Assembly: GCF_001642475.1 (NCBI RefSeq)
Contig: NW_019173987.1
Coordinates: 124,001-188,000 of the forward strand
DNA length: 64,000 nucleotides
Reading direction: 5' to 3'
DNA from: Fonsecaea monophora
Taxonomy: Eukaryota > Ascomycota > Eurotiomycetes > Chaetothyriales > Herpotrichiellaceae
A program made the translations under genes and the position numbers. The number at the start of each line of letters is the position of its first letter. Positions within the stretch are counted from its first letter, which is position 1. This document shows, piece by piece, positions 55,801-64,000 of the stretch. The notes below the pieces were generated by a model. It was not told where the DNA came from. It made no database searches and saw nothing but the letters and a program-made list of their open reading frames with translations.

Positions 55801-58800
55801 TGTGCCGACCCGAGACGATCACTGGCACCAGTATCGGTGCGAAGCGACGACATCAAGCTTGGTATTAGATCTGGGAAGGCATCCTCGCCCAATTTCTCTA
55901 CAAGGCTACCCAGAGCCTTCGAAGCAGTTGCTCGAGTCGCAGGTACTGGATCGACAGCCGCAAGACGTAGGCCTGTGACCAGAATGGGCAGGTGAGTGAC
56001 AATGTCGCGTTTCTCGGTGAGATGTGCCAGGCTCCCTATGATCTGGGCAGCTTTGCGTTTGGTTGCCGATCGATCATTGAGTCCGCGTTCTAGAATCCTC
56101 ACAACAAGGGCGAGTGACGGCGCGTCGAGATAGTGGATGAAATGAACCTTGATCAATCCGTCCAGGGCTTCCTCTGTGTATTTGGTTGGGTCGCTCAGTG
56201 CTTTGAGGAGAATGTCGACGAGGCTCTTGACCTCTGGATTCGTGATAACTTCGCCGAATCGTTTGAGACTGCTATTGGCAGCAGCCCGAACCTCTTTATG
56301 ACTGTCCGTCAGGACCGAGGTCAACGGAGGAATGATTTCTGGCAAACTCGTCGCGAGCTGTTGCGGATCAAGGTAAGCCATGGCACCGAGAAGGTCACAG
56401 GCTCCTTTCTTGCTTCGCCACTGGGTCTCATTCAGCCCTTCCAGTAATTCAGGCAGAACGCGACGCACGCCAAAGGAGCTCAGGCTGGCAAAGCACGTCT
56501 TTGCCGTGTCCAGGCAGGCTTCGCGGACGGATGCAACAGGGTCGCCGAAGCAAGTCAGCAACTGGGGAAGAACCTCGATCACATATGGCTCAAAGGTTCG
56601 GCCGAGCAGCAAGGACAATAGTTCGTATGCCATCATGGCTCCTTGTCGCTCTTCAGGGCTCTTTTTATTCTCACTCGCACTTCTCAATGCGACCATTACC
56701 CTGTGCTGCCGCAACGCGGCTACACCTTTGCCCTTGACCACACCTGCAAGTCCGTAGGCTGCTCCTCGGCGCACGGCATATTTTTTGGAGTGGAAAAGCT
56801 GGTCCAAGAGAGCCGTGATGTAAGGTCCAGCATCGACCGAGGAAGGGCGGACCAAAGGAGGCAAGCAGTTGGCAACAGCATATTGTACGGACTCGGATGG
56901 TGTGCTGAGGGTGTCAAGAAGCTTCTGTATGACATTCCCTGTCCGCTTGTCGCCGTCGGGAAGATGCCTTGCTAGAGACCCATAGAGAACGATAACGGCT
57001 TCATTGACCCAATCTGATTCTTCGGTCCCCTTATCAGGGCCTTGTAGCACTTTTTCGAATAGCCCCATGAGAGGTTCTAGGCAATCTTTTCCTCGCGTTG
57101 CTACAAAGACCGTGCCTGTCTCGACCATCTCTGCGCGAACTGTAGCATTACGATCCGAGAGGGCACCATCAGAAACCAAGAAGTTCATGAAGGGCACCAA
57201 AGCAGACTCGCTCAGGACGGAAGAAAGCTCTTTAAAGGCCAGGGCAAGGCCGCTCCGCTTCTCCCACTGATCAACCAGGTCTCCCTTTTGCACAATACCG
57301 AACTTGTTTCGCTTCGGGACCAATGGTTGAGCTTCGGTACGATACGACTCTTCAAGCGACGCCAATACTGAATCAATCTTTGAAGGAATTTGAACAAGTG
57401 CCTGTGCGAGAGCTCTCGCTGCGGCAGCTCTGGTCGATCGTGCTGATGAGAACAAAAACGGAGGGATACTATCGACCAATTCTTCGGTGACAGTGAATTC
57501 GAACTCTTCCCAAATTGCCAACGCGGTCTCCGCATTTTCGTCTTCTTCATCCTGACAAGCAATCCATACATGAACGGAGTTGTCAATCTCAGACAGATCA
57601 ATCTCCGAATGAATTGCCTGCAGAACTGCAGATCGAACAGCCGATTCAGGGAGAGTAACTGCAGAGAGGAGGATATCTCGCTCCTCAGCAGTGGTATTTT
57701 CTGACATTGACCGGCAGAAATCAAACAGGCAATCTCTGATGATCCGGTGGTGCTGGTTGTATTTGCGCATTGCACTGATCAAATGGCGCAAAATGTTGGC
57801 TCTTGGAAGGTGTTCATCGGCACCCGATCCCATCTGGAAAGAAAGAAATTCGAGGGCAAGGAGGACTTGAGCGTCGGCGTCCTCACCCGTCACATCCCCT
57901 ATCTTTCCATGCTCGAGGACAGAGAAGATCAGAGGGAGAGCATAAGCGGTGGTGGCAGTGTCAAACGGACGTTGCTCGGCAGCAAATCTCAGTCTATACA
58001 AGACTCGTGTCCCGAGCTCTGCGAGAGGTTCCACACAGAGATGCTCTGGAACATTAGCATTCCGCACAGACCTGAGAGCAGCAACGCCGACGAATAGACG
58101 CATGGTTCCAAGGCGATCCGAAATCTTGTCGGAACAAGCAAGATACGCTGAGACGATCTCATCCTCAACGATGAGCGCCGCCCCCGCTTCAAGAGATCCC
58201 ATCAACGCAGTAATAGCTGGAGACATCCAAAGTCCTGCATCCGTGGGCGGACCGTGAGCAAGACTCTCAATAAATCTTGCACCTCTTCTGATCTTGCTCG
58301 AGATCAATCTCAATCGAGCACGCATGGCACTTTCGTGTCTAAGTTGAGCGTCGACCTTGGCCTGTTGGTCTGCGGTCAACTTTTTCTGGGGAGCTCCCTT
58401 CTTTTTGGCCAGTTGGGCTCGGATTTCTTCTTCCCATTTGAGGACGTCATAGTCTTTCTGGTTCTTGTTGTCAAGGATTCCATTTGTCTGCTGGCCAAGG
58501 ACGTCGACGACAATAGTGCCTTCAGGGGCTCTAGCAATGAGTGCTTCGGTGGTACCCACGGCTTCCAATTGCTCAGGGTCGAGATCTTCCCGGAACTGGC
58601 GAATCAAGGCTGGCGTGAAAGAATCCGGTGCCACGAAGGCCAATGTAGCTGCTGAGTTGCAGGCAGCGATCTCGAAAATGGTCAATGATGCCATCTTGCC
58701 CGCCTCAAAATGTGAGAGTATCTCGCGGAAAAGTGGTTCCTGTCGTTCCTTTGCAAGTTCACCTGGATCTACCCCGGTAGCCAGGCAGGTTCCAATCCAG

Positions 58801-60950
58801 TCGGAGTTGATGATCAGTTCGGGACGTAGTAACACCACTGTGGATGTGGCCTGTTTCTTCAGCACCTCAGTTGCCGCATCCTCGGCCATGTTCTCCAGCC
58901 TGTCCCTCGGCATGCTTATGCATTTCACTGCCTGAAGCAAACGATTGTCGTTCAGAGATTGTTCGGCCGTCTTACTTAGCTCTAACGCGCGCGATCGAAG
59001 CACATCCCAGATACCAAGCACTATGCTGTGGCCGACAGAAGCCGGCTGCTTCGAGTAAGCCTGTGATAACGCAACTCCAGTCTCCTTGCGCACACTGGAG
59101 TCGACTTCAGGGGTGAGCAGGAGGTGTAAGACGGCCCTTGCCCATGCAGTTTTGCCTTCATCTGTAGCTTGCTCGAGATGTTGCGTCAGGTTAGTCAACG
59201 CATACAGTGCCCACTGGCAGTCTTCTGTAGATGAGAGTCGCGTATAGACCTTTGAATTCAAGAGAAAGGACAATTTCGGTTGAACGGCCAGACATTGAGT
59301 GCTGACTTCATCATACATGCTTGACTTGTACTCGTCGGTCCTCAATATTGGTGCACCAAGTACTCCGGGAAGGCCGTACCCAGCAGCAACATAGCCATTC
59401 TGGGTCGCTGGAAGAGGATTGAGGGCAACTTCGTCGTGCGCATCCTTCAACGTTTTCAAAGCCGACTTGACAAATTCGCGTGACCCTTGTTCAGAAGGCA
59501 CCTCTTTGATACGTCTGACGATGTGTGCAAGACACAAAACCCATAGTTTGCGGAAAGGAAGTCTCTTGTCAACGCAACCCTTGAGAATAGTGTCAGAAAG
59601 GGTCTTATTGATCGACGAAGTGGTGACAATAAGTGGCAGATGTGTTGCTAATGCAGCAACTTCTTTCCGTAGTGCCCCCTCGTTGGCTTCCTTCGACGCC
59701 ACAGGAATGATAGACTCGGCGATGACAGAAGACGTTGCCAGTTCGGGAGCAATCATCGACAGAGCATCGGCCAAAAGGCCACGCAGCTCAAAGCTGCCAG
59801 CTTTCGAAGATTTCATCGTGGATCCCAGTTCCGCAGCAATCTTCTGCAGCGCATCTGGAGACCCTCCTCTGCCAACAAGGGCTGACAGACCCTTACCTGC
59901 ACCATCGCGAATGATGGCATTGGTTGAGTTCAAGGCTGATAGAAGAGGTTTCACAAGCTTCCTTTGGACAAAGCCTGAAATGTCGAGTGCTGGTGGTAGA
60001 CAAGAAGCCAGGGCCTCTATGGGGCCTTGAAGGATAGCCTCCGGGGACCTCAGGATGGCCTTCTCGATGGCAGGGATCAACGCTCCATCGACATCCTGGA
60101 GAGTGACAAAGTCGAGGAAGAAATCCTTGAGACCCATACACTGTTGGTATGGCACGGGAGATTTTGAGCCTATGACAGACTTGACATAGAAATCGAGGAT
60201 CTGCTTTTTCGACTCTTGAAGCTCTTCTCTCCTCTCAGTTATGCGGACACTGACCCCGGCAATCACGCCCACATAAACGGCGTAGCTAGCATTTGCGTCT
60301 GAGGAACCTGCAGTGTCTTGTAGGGCGAGCTGCAGTGCCCTGGCCCCGACTTGTTTTGTCTTGAAGACGTCGCGCAACCCTCTCCTTGCGATTATCAAGG
60401 CCGACCCTTGTACTCCTCCTCGGACAGATTGGTCTTCGCATTTGTCCAGAAGGCGGGCAGCGGCCGAGCATATTTTCCCAAAGCATTGTCCGAATGACTT
60501 CTCATTGAGCCGGATTTCTTGTTGGACCAGACAACACCACTCCAGCAGAACGAATGCATTGCCGGGGGCTATGACCACCTTTTGGCTCTCTTGTAATAGG
60601 AATTTGGTGACGGCAGGATAAGCAACGTCGGCGGAAGAGGGAGTCGTGAGATACGTTCGGAGGCACGACTGCACGGCTCTGCGAGACTTTCGATCAAGGT
60701 AACGAGGATACGTCCCGAGAAGCGCGGGCAGAAAGGTCAACAACTCTTTTGAGACGGTCTCATCTGCAGCACCGGTGAGATGAGATTGACCGTATGAAAC
60801 GTGGTTTTGCATGTCGGCCATACCTGCGATTGGAATACTTTGCTGCAATTTGCGCAGTGTTTCGATACGGAGATTTGTCGAACTGCTTCTGAGAGCGGCA
60901 AGCCAGGCATCCCGAGTCTCCGGGGAGCCTTGTTCGGCACTGTCTCCCAT
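52830..60950 (-). CDS. GCN1: GCN1, translational activator of the eIF2-alpha kinase GCN2
   Basis: Ribosome-associated scaffold needed to activate Gcn2 when amino acids are short. From the ATG at 60950 (MGDSAEQGSPETRDAW) it gives 2706 aa unspliced, or about 2686 if a 60-nt intron (60823-60764) is removed. The yeast protein is of similar length. It is a solenoid of HEAT repeats throughout, such as VQYAVANCLPPLVRPSSVDA, AVRRGAAYGLAGVVKGKGV and LDTAKTCFASLSSFGVRRVL. The middle region has the eEF3-like stretch around ALRQHRVMVALRSASENKK and WRSKKGACDLLGAMAYLDPQ, followed by EVRAAANSSLKRFGEVITNP, where Gcn2-binding HEATs are known. The C-terminus is acidic (SSDEEEDEREVW). The candidate intron removes residues GMADMQNHVSYGQSHLTGAA and rejoins SIPIA to DETVSKELL. 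The start could be the upstream GTG at 61034, which I consider unlikely. Confidence 0.96.
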   Translation of the reverse strand: MGDSAEQGSPETRDAWLAALRSSSTNLRIETLRKLQQSIPIAGMADMQNHVSYGQSHLTGAADETVSKELLTFLPALLGTYPRYLDRKSRRAVQSCLRTYLTTPSSADVAYPAVTKFLLQESQKVVIAPGNAFVLLEWCCLVQQEIRLNEKSFGQCFGKICSAAARLLDKCEDQSVRGGVQGSALIIARRGLRDVFKTKQVGARALQLALQDTAGSSDANASYAVYVGVIAGVSVRITERREELQESKKQILDFYVKSVIGSKSPVPYQQCMGLKDFFLDFVTLQDVDGALIPAIEKAILRSPEAILQGPIEALASCLPPALDISGFVQRKLVKPLLSALNSTNAIIRDGAGKGLSALVGRGGSPDALQKIAAELGSTMKSSKAGSFELRGLLADALSMIAPELATSSVIAESIIPVASKEANEGALRKEVAALATHLPLIVTTSSINKTLSDTILKGCVDKRLPFRKLWVLCLAHIVRRIKEVPSEQGSREFVKSALKTLKDAHDEVALNPLPATQNGYVAAGYGLPGVLGAPILRTDEYKSSMYDEVSTQCLAVQPKLSFLLNSKVYTRLSSTEDCQWALYALTNLTQHLEQATDEGKTAWARAVLHLLLTPEVDSSVRKETGVALSQAYSKQPASVGHSIVLGIWDVLRSRALELSKTAEQSLNDNRLLQAVKCISMPRDRLENMAEDAATEVLKKQATSTVVLLRPELIINSDWIGTCLATGVDPGELAKERQEPLFREILSHFEAGKMASLTIFEIAACNSAATLAFVAPDSFTPALIRQFREDLDPEQLEAVGTTEALIARAPEGTIVVDVLGQQTNGILDNKNQKDYDVLKWEEEIRAQLAKKKGAPQKKLTADQQAKVDAQLRHESAMRARLRLISSKIRRGARFIESLAHGPPTDAGLWMSPAITALMGSLEAGAALIVEDEIVSAYLACSDKISDRLGTMRLFVGVAALRSVRNANVPEHLCVEPLAELGTRVLYRLRFAAEQRPFDTATTAYALPLIFSVLEHGKIGDVTGEDADAQVLLALEFLSFQMGSGADEHLPRANILRHLISAMRKYNQHHRIIRDCLFDFCRSMSENTTAEERDILLSAVTLPESAVRSAVLQAIHSEIDLSEIDNSVHVWIACQDEEDENAETALAIWEEFEFTVTEELVDSIPPFLFSSARSTRAAAARALAQALVQIPSKIDSVLASLEESYRTEAQPLVPKRNKFGIVQKGDLVDQWEKRSGLALAFKELSSVLSESALVPFMNFLVSDGALSDRNATVRAEMVETGTVFVATRGKDCLEPLMGLFEKVLQGPDKGTEESDWVNEAVIVLYGSLARHLPDGDKRTGNVIQKLLDTLSTPSESVQYAVANCLPPLVRPSSVDAGPYITALLDQLFHSKKYAVRRGAAYGLAGVVKGKGVAALRQHRVMVALRSASENKKSPEERQGAMMAYELLSLLLGRTFEPYVIEVLPQLLTCFGDPVASVREACLDTAKTCFASLSSFGVRRVLPELLEGLNETQWRSKKGACDLLGAMAYLDPQQLATSLPEIIPPLTSVLTDSHKEVRAAANSSLKRFGEVITNPEVKSLVDILLKALSDPTKYTEEALDGLIKVHFIHYLDAPSLALVVRILERGLNDRSATKRKAAQIIGSLAHLTEKRDIVTHLPILVTGLRLAAVDPVPATRATASKALGSLVEKLGEDAFPDLIPSLMSSLRTDTGASDRLGSAQALSEVLAGLGTARLEETLPSILQNVASTRPTVREGFMTLFIFLPACFGNSFANYLAQIIPSILSGLADDVEAIRETALRAGRLLVKNFATKAIDLLLPELQRGLADDSYRIRLSSVELVGDLLFNLTGISAQTEAEEEGEAATQAGQSLLEVLGEERRNRVLSSLYICRCDSSAQVRAAAIAVWKALVATPRTLRELVPTLSQMIIARLASSNMEHKFIAANALGEVIRKAGEGIFASLLPSLEEGLQTATDPDKRQGICIALREIVNAATPESLEEHEKKLISIVRLALTDSDPEVREAAAESFDSLQQTFGKRAVDQVLPHLLNLLRSDTEAEHALSALLTLLTEATRANVILPNLIPTLLTNPISAFNARALASLAKVGGASMTRRLPTILNSLADNLVMCKDEELVGELNEAFDATLSSIDEFDGLNTAMSVMLTMIKHDDHRRRALAATHLATFFANPVVDYSRYNQDLIRALLISFGDRDQEVVKAAWSALNQLQSHLRKEEMEALVASTRQVLQQAGTAGSVLPGFALPKGILPVLQIFLQGLMNGTTEQRVQAAMGISDIIERSNPDGLKPFVTQITGPLIRVVGERSMDVKCAILSTLILLLEKIPTFLRPFLPQLQRTFTKSIADPTSDVLRTRATKALSTLITLTPRVDPLIAELVTGAKTPDAGVRNAMLKALQEVVSKVGSNMSDGSRESILGLMDSQHDIQDDNMMMTNARLLGAMIKVLPAEKAAILIKTRVLVQPSTNASILALNAVLLESAAALTGNPAYAEDTRNVLVNGLAGKSGTFVQQNAVLAVGKYLLSVHEISSDAQIEETCRPLLEALASIIPPGGDIDSRRLSLVVIRTVFRHHGNSLREDHQLLAILVPPVFASVRDVVIPVKLAAEAAFLELFNVVDEEAAIFDQYMASDDGGKALGVGPTRAMGDYFKRVALRLGSQARERREAEGGVKGGLGLSSDEEEDEREVWSVGRVDLGEAGFGEE

Positions 60951-63900
60951 TGTCCATAAATTGGACGTAGAAGATTGTCTGTTTGCAGAGACAATGAACG
61001 GGGTCGAGGGCTGGACTCGAATGAAATTTACCACTTACGACAAAGTGGTCTTGGAGATGATTCGCGCGGGGGAGTCCAAGCTGCAGCCTCGTCCCGCCAT
61101 GGCATTAATCAGGCTGTGGTATTTGACCAGCTGGCTGCGGTCAAGTCACTTTCCGAACCCTAATGACACTTATCTCGCAGGACAGACGATGTGACTTGCA
61201 CTTCTCTTTAAAGACGCATCACTACAAATTAATCCGCCTGCATCACCAGTTTCTGCCCTCTATTACTTACTACTCCGGCATCCGTGTCTGCATTCATGAA
61301 TCTCTTCCTTGGCTCTATGCTTCCGGAACGGCATGTCAGGTTTGAATGTCTCACAGGTTTCTAAACTGTTTCTAGTCCACGCATACATTCCTATGTCATC
61401 TGTCTGCAGGAACAACCGCCGTCCCAGCCGAGGCTCAGAGACAACGGCAACAGTCGCAATTGCCAATGAGATCCGCAGTTCAACCGAGACTATGGGAAAG
61501 AAAGACCGTAAACCTGAGTGACGTTGGCTCCCGTCAGATATCGGTAGCTGACTGCGATGCCGGACTAAGCGGAGAGAGCGCTATGGGAAGAACATTGGCT
61601 GTATTTGTGCGCAGAAGAAAATGTTTGTGGTGCCTGACGGACAGAAAGCGGATCTAGTCGAGACATTCTCATCTCGTTAGCAAAGACCGGAAATGTGCAT
61701 CAATGGGGATCTGCAAGGAGGACTGCCGATCTATGGACAGCCAGGTGTCAGATTATGAGAGTCACTGGGTCGCGTTGCAGTTTCAAGCTGTAGATGTAGA
61801 CCAGAGTCCGTGTCGTGGAGGACGAGCAAAACCCCCAGGATGGATGTCAGTGTGTAGACTCAATATCATCGAGGTCGCCCACAGAGAGACGAGAGGAAGA
61901 TAACACTCCCTGCTTTTCTTGCTGTAAATATGACCCGGCTCCTTGTTAAAGCAAGATGAAAGCTGGTGACTGTGTGCTGGGTCAAGGCCGGCCGATCAGT
62001 CTTGGATGTCCACTGACTCGAGATACATGTATGCAGCGAGCAGCGAGCACCTCGTACCTGCACGATAATAGTAATGCGAGGCAACGTGTCGTGACAAATT
62101 TGTGCATTTCCTAATTCACTGTTCAGTTCGAGCCGTCGCTCAAGGACGGCTCTGCGCATGGCACGGCCCTCGGACCCAGAACGTTTCCCAATGGTGATTG
62201 TGAATTACATTTGTTCAAGCCGGGCGAATCCGGGTCGTGTGCCAGTTGTATCGTGAGGGCCACGAAGAGTCTTGTATGGGCAGAGTATGCTCACGACAAA
62301 CGCAGCAGCTCCTCTACATCCCGAGCTTTTTCCATCAAAGTTTTTTGATCCATGCAGATCAATACCGGTGCGTCTCCCTCAGGCCAAGGGCTACTACCCT
62401 TTAGACGGTAGGTCAAGCAATTTACCGAGTGCTGGACGATGCATTCCTAACGAATTGAGTTTTGGTAGTGATCTGGGGTGTCGGGCAGATTTAACGAGCT
62501 TCGGAGATTTTTCAGTGGCATGCGTCCAGCGATCAGGGGAGGCGTTGAGCCTTGTTGCAGGGGTCAACCTGGGGAAGCAATTAGGAAGTGATGCGAAGGA
62601 TTGAGTCCTTGATCGACACTGGATAAGATCACCGCGCAAGAGGTCCGAAATTTGGGTGGAACAGTTACGAGTACTCGGTGTGGGTAGTGAAAAAGAAATA
62701 CCTTTGAGGTGGTCGATGTGTTTGCGGATGACGAGCACAAGCAACGGTGAGAGAGAACGTGAGTAGGTTGCTCGTGTGTATGAGGCACTATCCAAAGTTT
62801 GACTTCTGGGCGCCACTTCAGGTGCTCAGGGCACGTCCCGGTTTGGTAAGACCATCTAACCATGAATGGGAAAGGCCTAGCTGCACGTCCTTCGACCGGC
62901 CTAGCGCCCCAAGACTGGGCCAGCCCTGGCCTTAAGCCTCAAGACTCGTGCCCTCCCGATGCTGGCTCCCAACTGCTCCCTCTGATTTGCCAGCCTCAGT
63001 GGTTTGTTCCTGGAACCCACATGGGCTTACTAGGCTCGCTTAAGCCCGACTCGCAGTGAGCTGCACGCTCGCCGGTGGCGCTTGTGCATGGTCCGGCCTC
63101 GTCTTGGGCTTCGGTAACTTGGTTGGTCTCCTCTGGCACTTTCCTCTTTCTCCTCGATTCAATCTCTCTTCAATTTGCGCCGCCAATCACTTGGTTCATC
63201 GACACTCTCAAGTTGCATGCTTCTTTTCATCACCCGAAGTCCCATCCTCGCTAGGTCGTCCTTCACGCTCCTAACGGCTGCGTTCGGGGTCAGATAGGCC
63301 AGCTGCTAACCTCAGATCTCACTGGTCAAACAGCCAGTCTCGTGGATGACAGGATGGCTGGCCTCGGACCCCTTTGCTGAGTGCGCTGGATGTTCCCACC
63401 ACCTCCCACCACCCTCCAGGACCGTGGCCCACTCACACAGATCGTCTTCACAAGGTCAGCTCGAAGCTGAAACCTCGCGCTGACTGCCATCCATCATTCG
63501 CAGGTCGCGATACTCATGGCCTGCGTGCGAGTAATAAGAACATCGTTGTTTGCGAGATCTCCTTATCTTGCCCTGGCCGTATCTGGCTGAAGCTCCTTCT
63601 GTTCCCTCTTTGTTCTGTACCAGTCAGTTCTGTACATCAAGTCGCGTCCCGCAGGTTTCACAAGTTCCGGTTGCTCTTCTCGCATATTAAATCTTTGACG
63701 CAGGCTTCCGAGGCAGAAGACAAATTTCGAAAACCGTTTTCCGAGGCGATAATATGCTGTAAGACAAAAAGAACGCAAAACATCCTCCAGCCTTGGCGAC
63801 CAGCAGACGATCAGATTACCGATTCGACCCAGAGGCTGCTTTCACAGTCTCCTCCGCATTACCTTCCGATCCAGTCGAGATTTCAAACCTTCCAGTCGCA
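60951..63900. other. Gene-poor region of about 2.95 kb
   Basis: Upstream side of GCN1 and of the gene that starts at 63901. The longest frames are short and unconvincing. From 63020 to 63900 the + strand is pyrimidine-rich, a usual leader composition. I see no gene, tRNA or mobile element. Confidence 0.5.
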
Positions 63901-64000
63901 ATGAGTAAAAAACTTGGACTCCAGACGGACGCTCAGGTAGGTGTCTTAGGCGAGCGAAGTGAGTCGATCAAACACTGACCTCTCTACAGGCTTTGATACC
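63901..64000 (+). CDS. 5' end of an unidentified gene running off the window
   Basis: ATG at 63901 followed by MSKKLGLQTDAQ, a GTAGGT donor at 63937, a CTGAC branch near 63974-63978 and a CAG acceptor at 63987-63989. Exon 2 begins at 63990 with ALI. The 53-nt intron, its clean signals and phase support a real start. Only fifteen residues are visible, so the product cannot be named. The next 5' leader is pyrimidine-rich. Confidence 0.55.

Noticed and set aside
1..64000. Secondary-metabolite cluster, CRISPR array, prophage or intact transposon
   Set aside because: No core synthase, direct-repeat array, integrase, transposase or reverse transcriptase was found on either strand.

Overview
This window is nuclear DNA from a filamentous ascomycete (Pezizomycotina; perhaps Eurotiomycetes/Chaetothyriales, which is an inference from general gene style). 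The genes are monocistronic on both strands. They carry short introns, mostly 50-130 nt, with GTANGT/GTGAGT donors, CTAAC/CTGAC branch sites and CAG/TAG acceptors. The products are typical fungal orthologues: NMA111, a Zn(II)2Cys6 factor, a Dbf2/Sid2-type kinase, an m-AAA protease and GCN1. I saw no prokaryotic operon, CRISPR array, tRNA, rRNA or intact transposon.

Layout. 1-2400: 3' part of an HtrA-like NMA111 protease (+). 3165-5188: peroxisomal/very-long-chain acyl-CoA synthetase (-), divergent from an FAD amine/amino-acid oxidase (5938-7233, +). 8223-9104: Alr4036-type FMN protein (+). 9882-10494: Ctr copper transporter (-). 12237-13172 and 14218-15291: two unrelated NAD(P)-dependent reductases (+). 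17846-20841: Zn2Cys6 regulator (+), whose 3' coding end overlaps a convergent His-rich small ORF (20824-21387, -). 21.4-25.6 kb is gene-poor. 25813-26245: EutQ-like cupin (+). 26495-27570: acyl-protein thioesterase in six exons (-). 28538-29352: NAC beta subunit (+). 30154-31629: Nup53/Nup35 nucleoporin (-). 32132-34628: nine-exon Baeyer-Villiger-type monooxygenase (-). 35405-38293: membrane-anchored GH3 beta-glucosidase (-), divergent from 2-methylcitrate dehydratase (38953-40611, +). 41341-43479: NDR-family kinase (+). 44082-45342: F-box/LRR-like protein (-). 46560-48599: uncharacterised disordered protein (+). 49078-51870: m-AAA protease (+). 52830-60950: GCN1 (-). 60951-63900: no convincing gene. 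63901-64000: first exons of a gene leaving the window.

The gene mix is mainly housekeeping (proteostasis, translation control, septation kinase, nuclear pore) with interspersed catabolic enzymes. I do not see a biosynthetic gene cluster or a defence system.

The most unusual features are in gene architecture. The NAC-beta gene can only keep its conserved Gly-Gly if a single-nucleotide exon at 28649 is used. APT1 has a 12-nt internal exon. The acyl-CoA synthetase starts with a 10-nt coding exon. The kinase and GCN1 carry introns that are a multiple of 3 and free of stops, so retention would give in-frame isoforms. Two convergent genes appear to overlap within coding sequence. All exon boundaries were read by eye from splice signals, phase and family motifs, and were not confirmed with RNA data.
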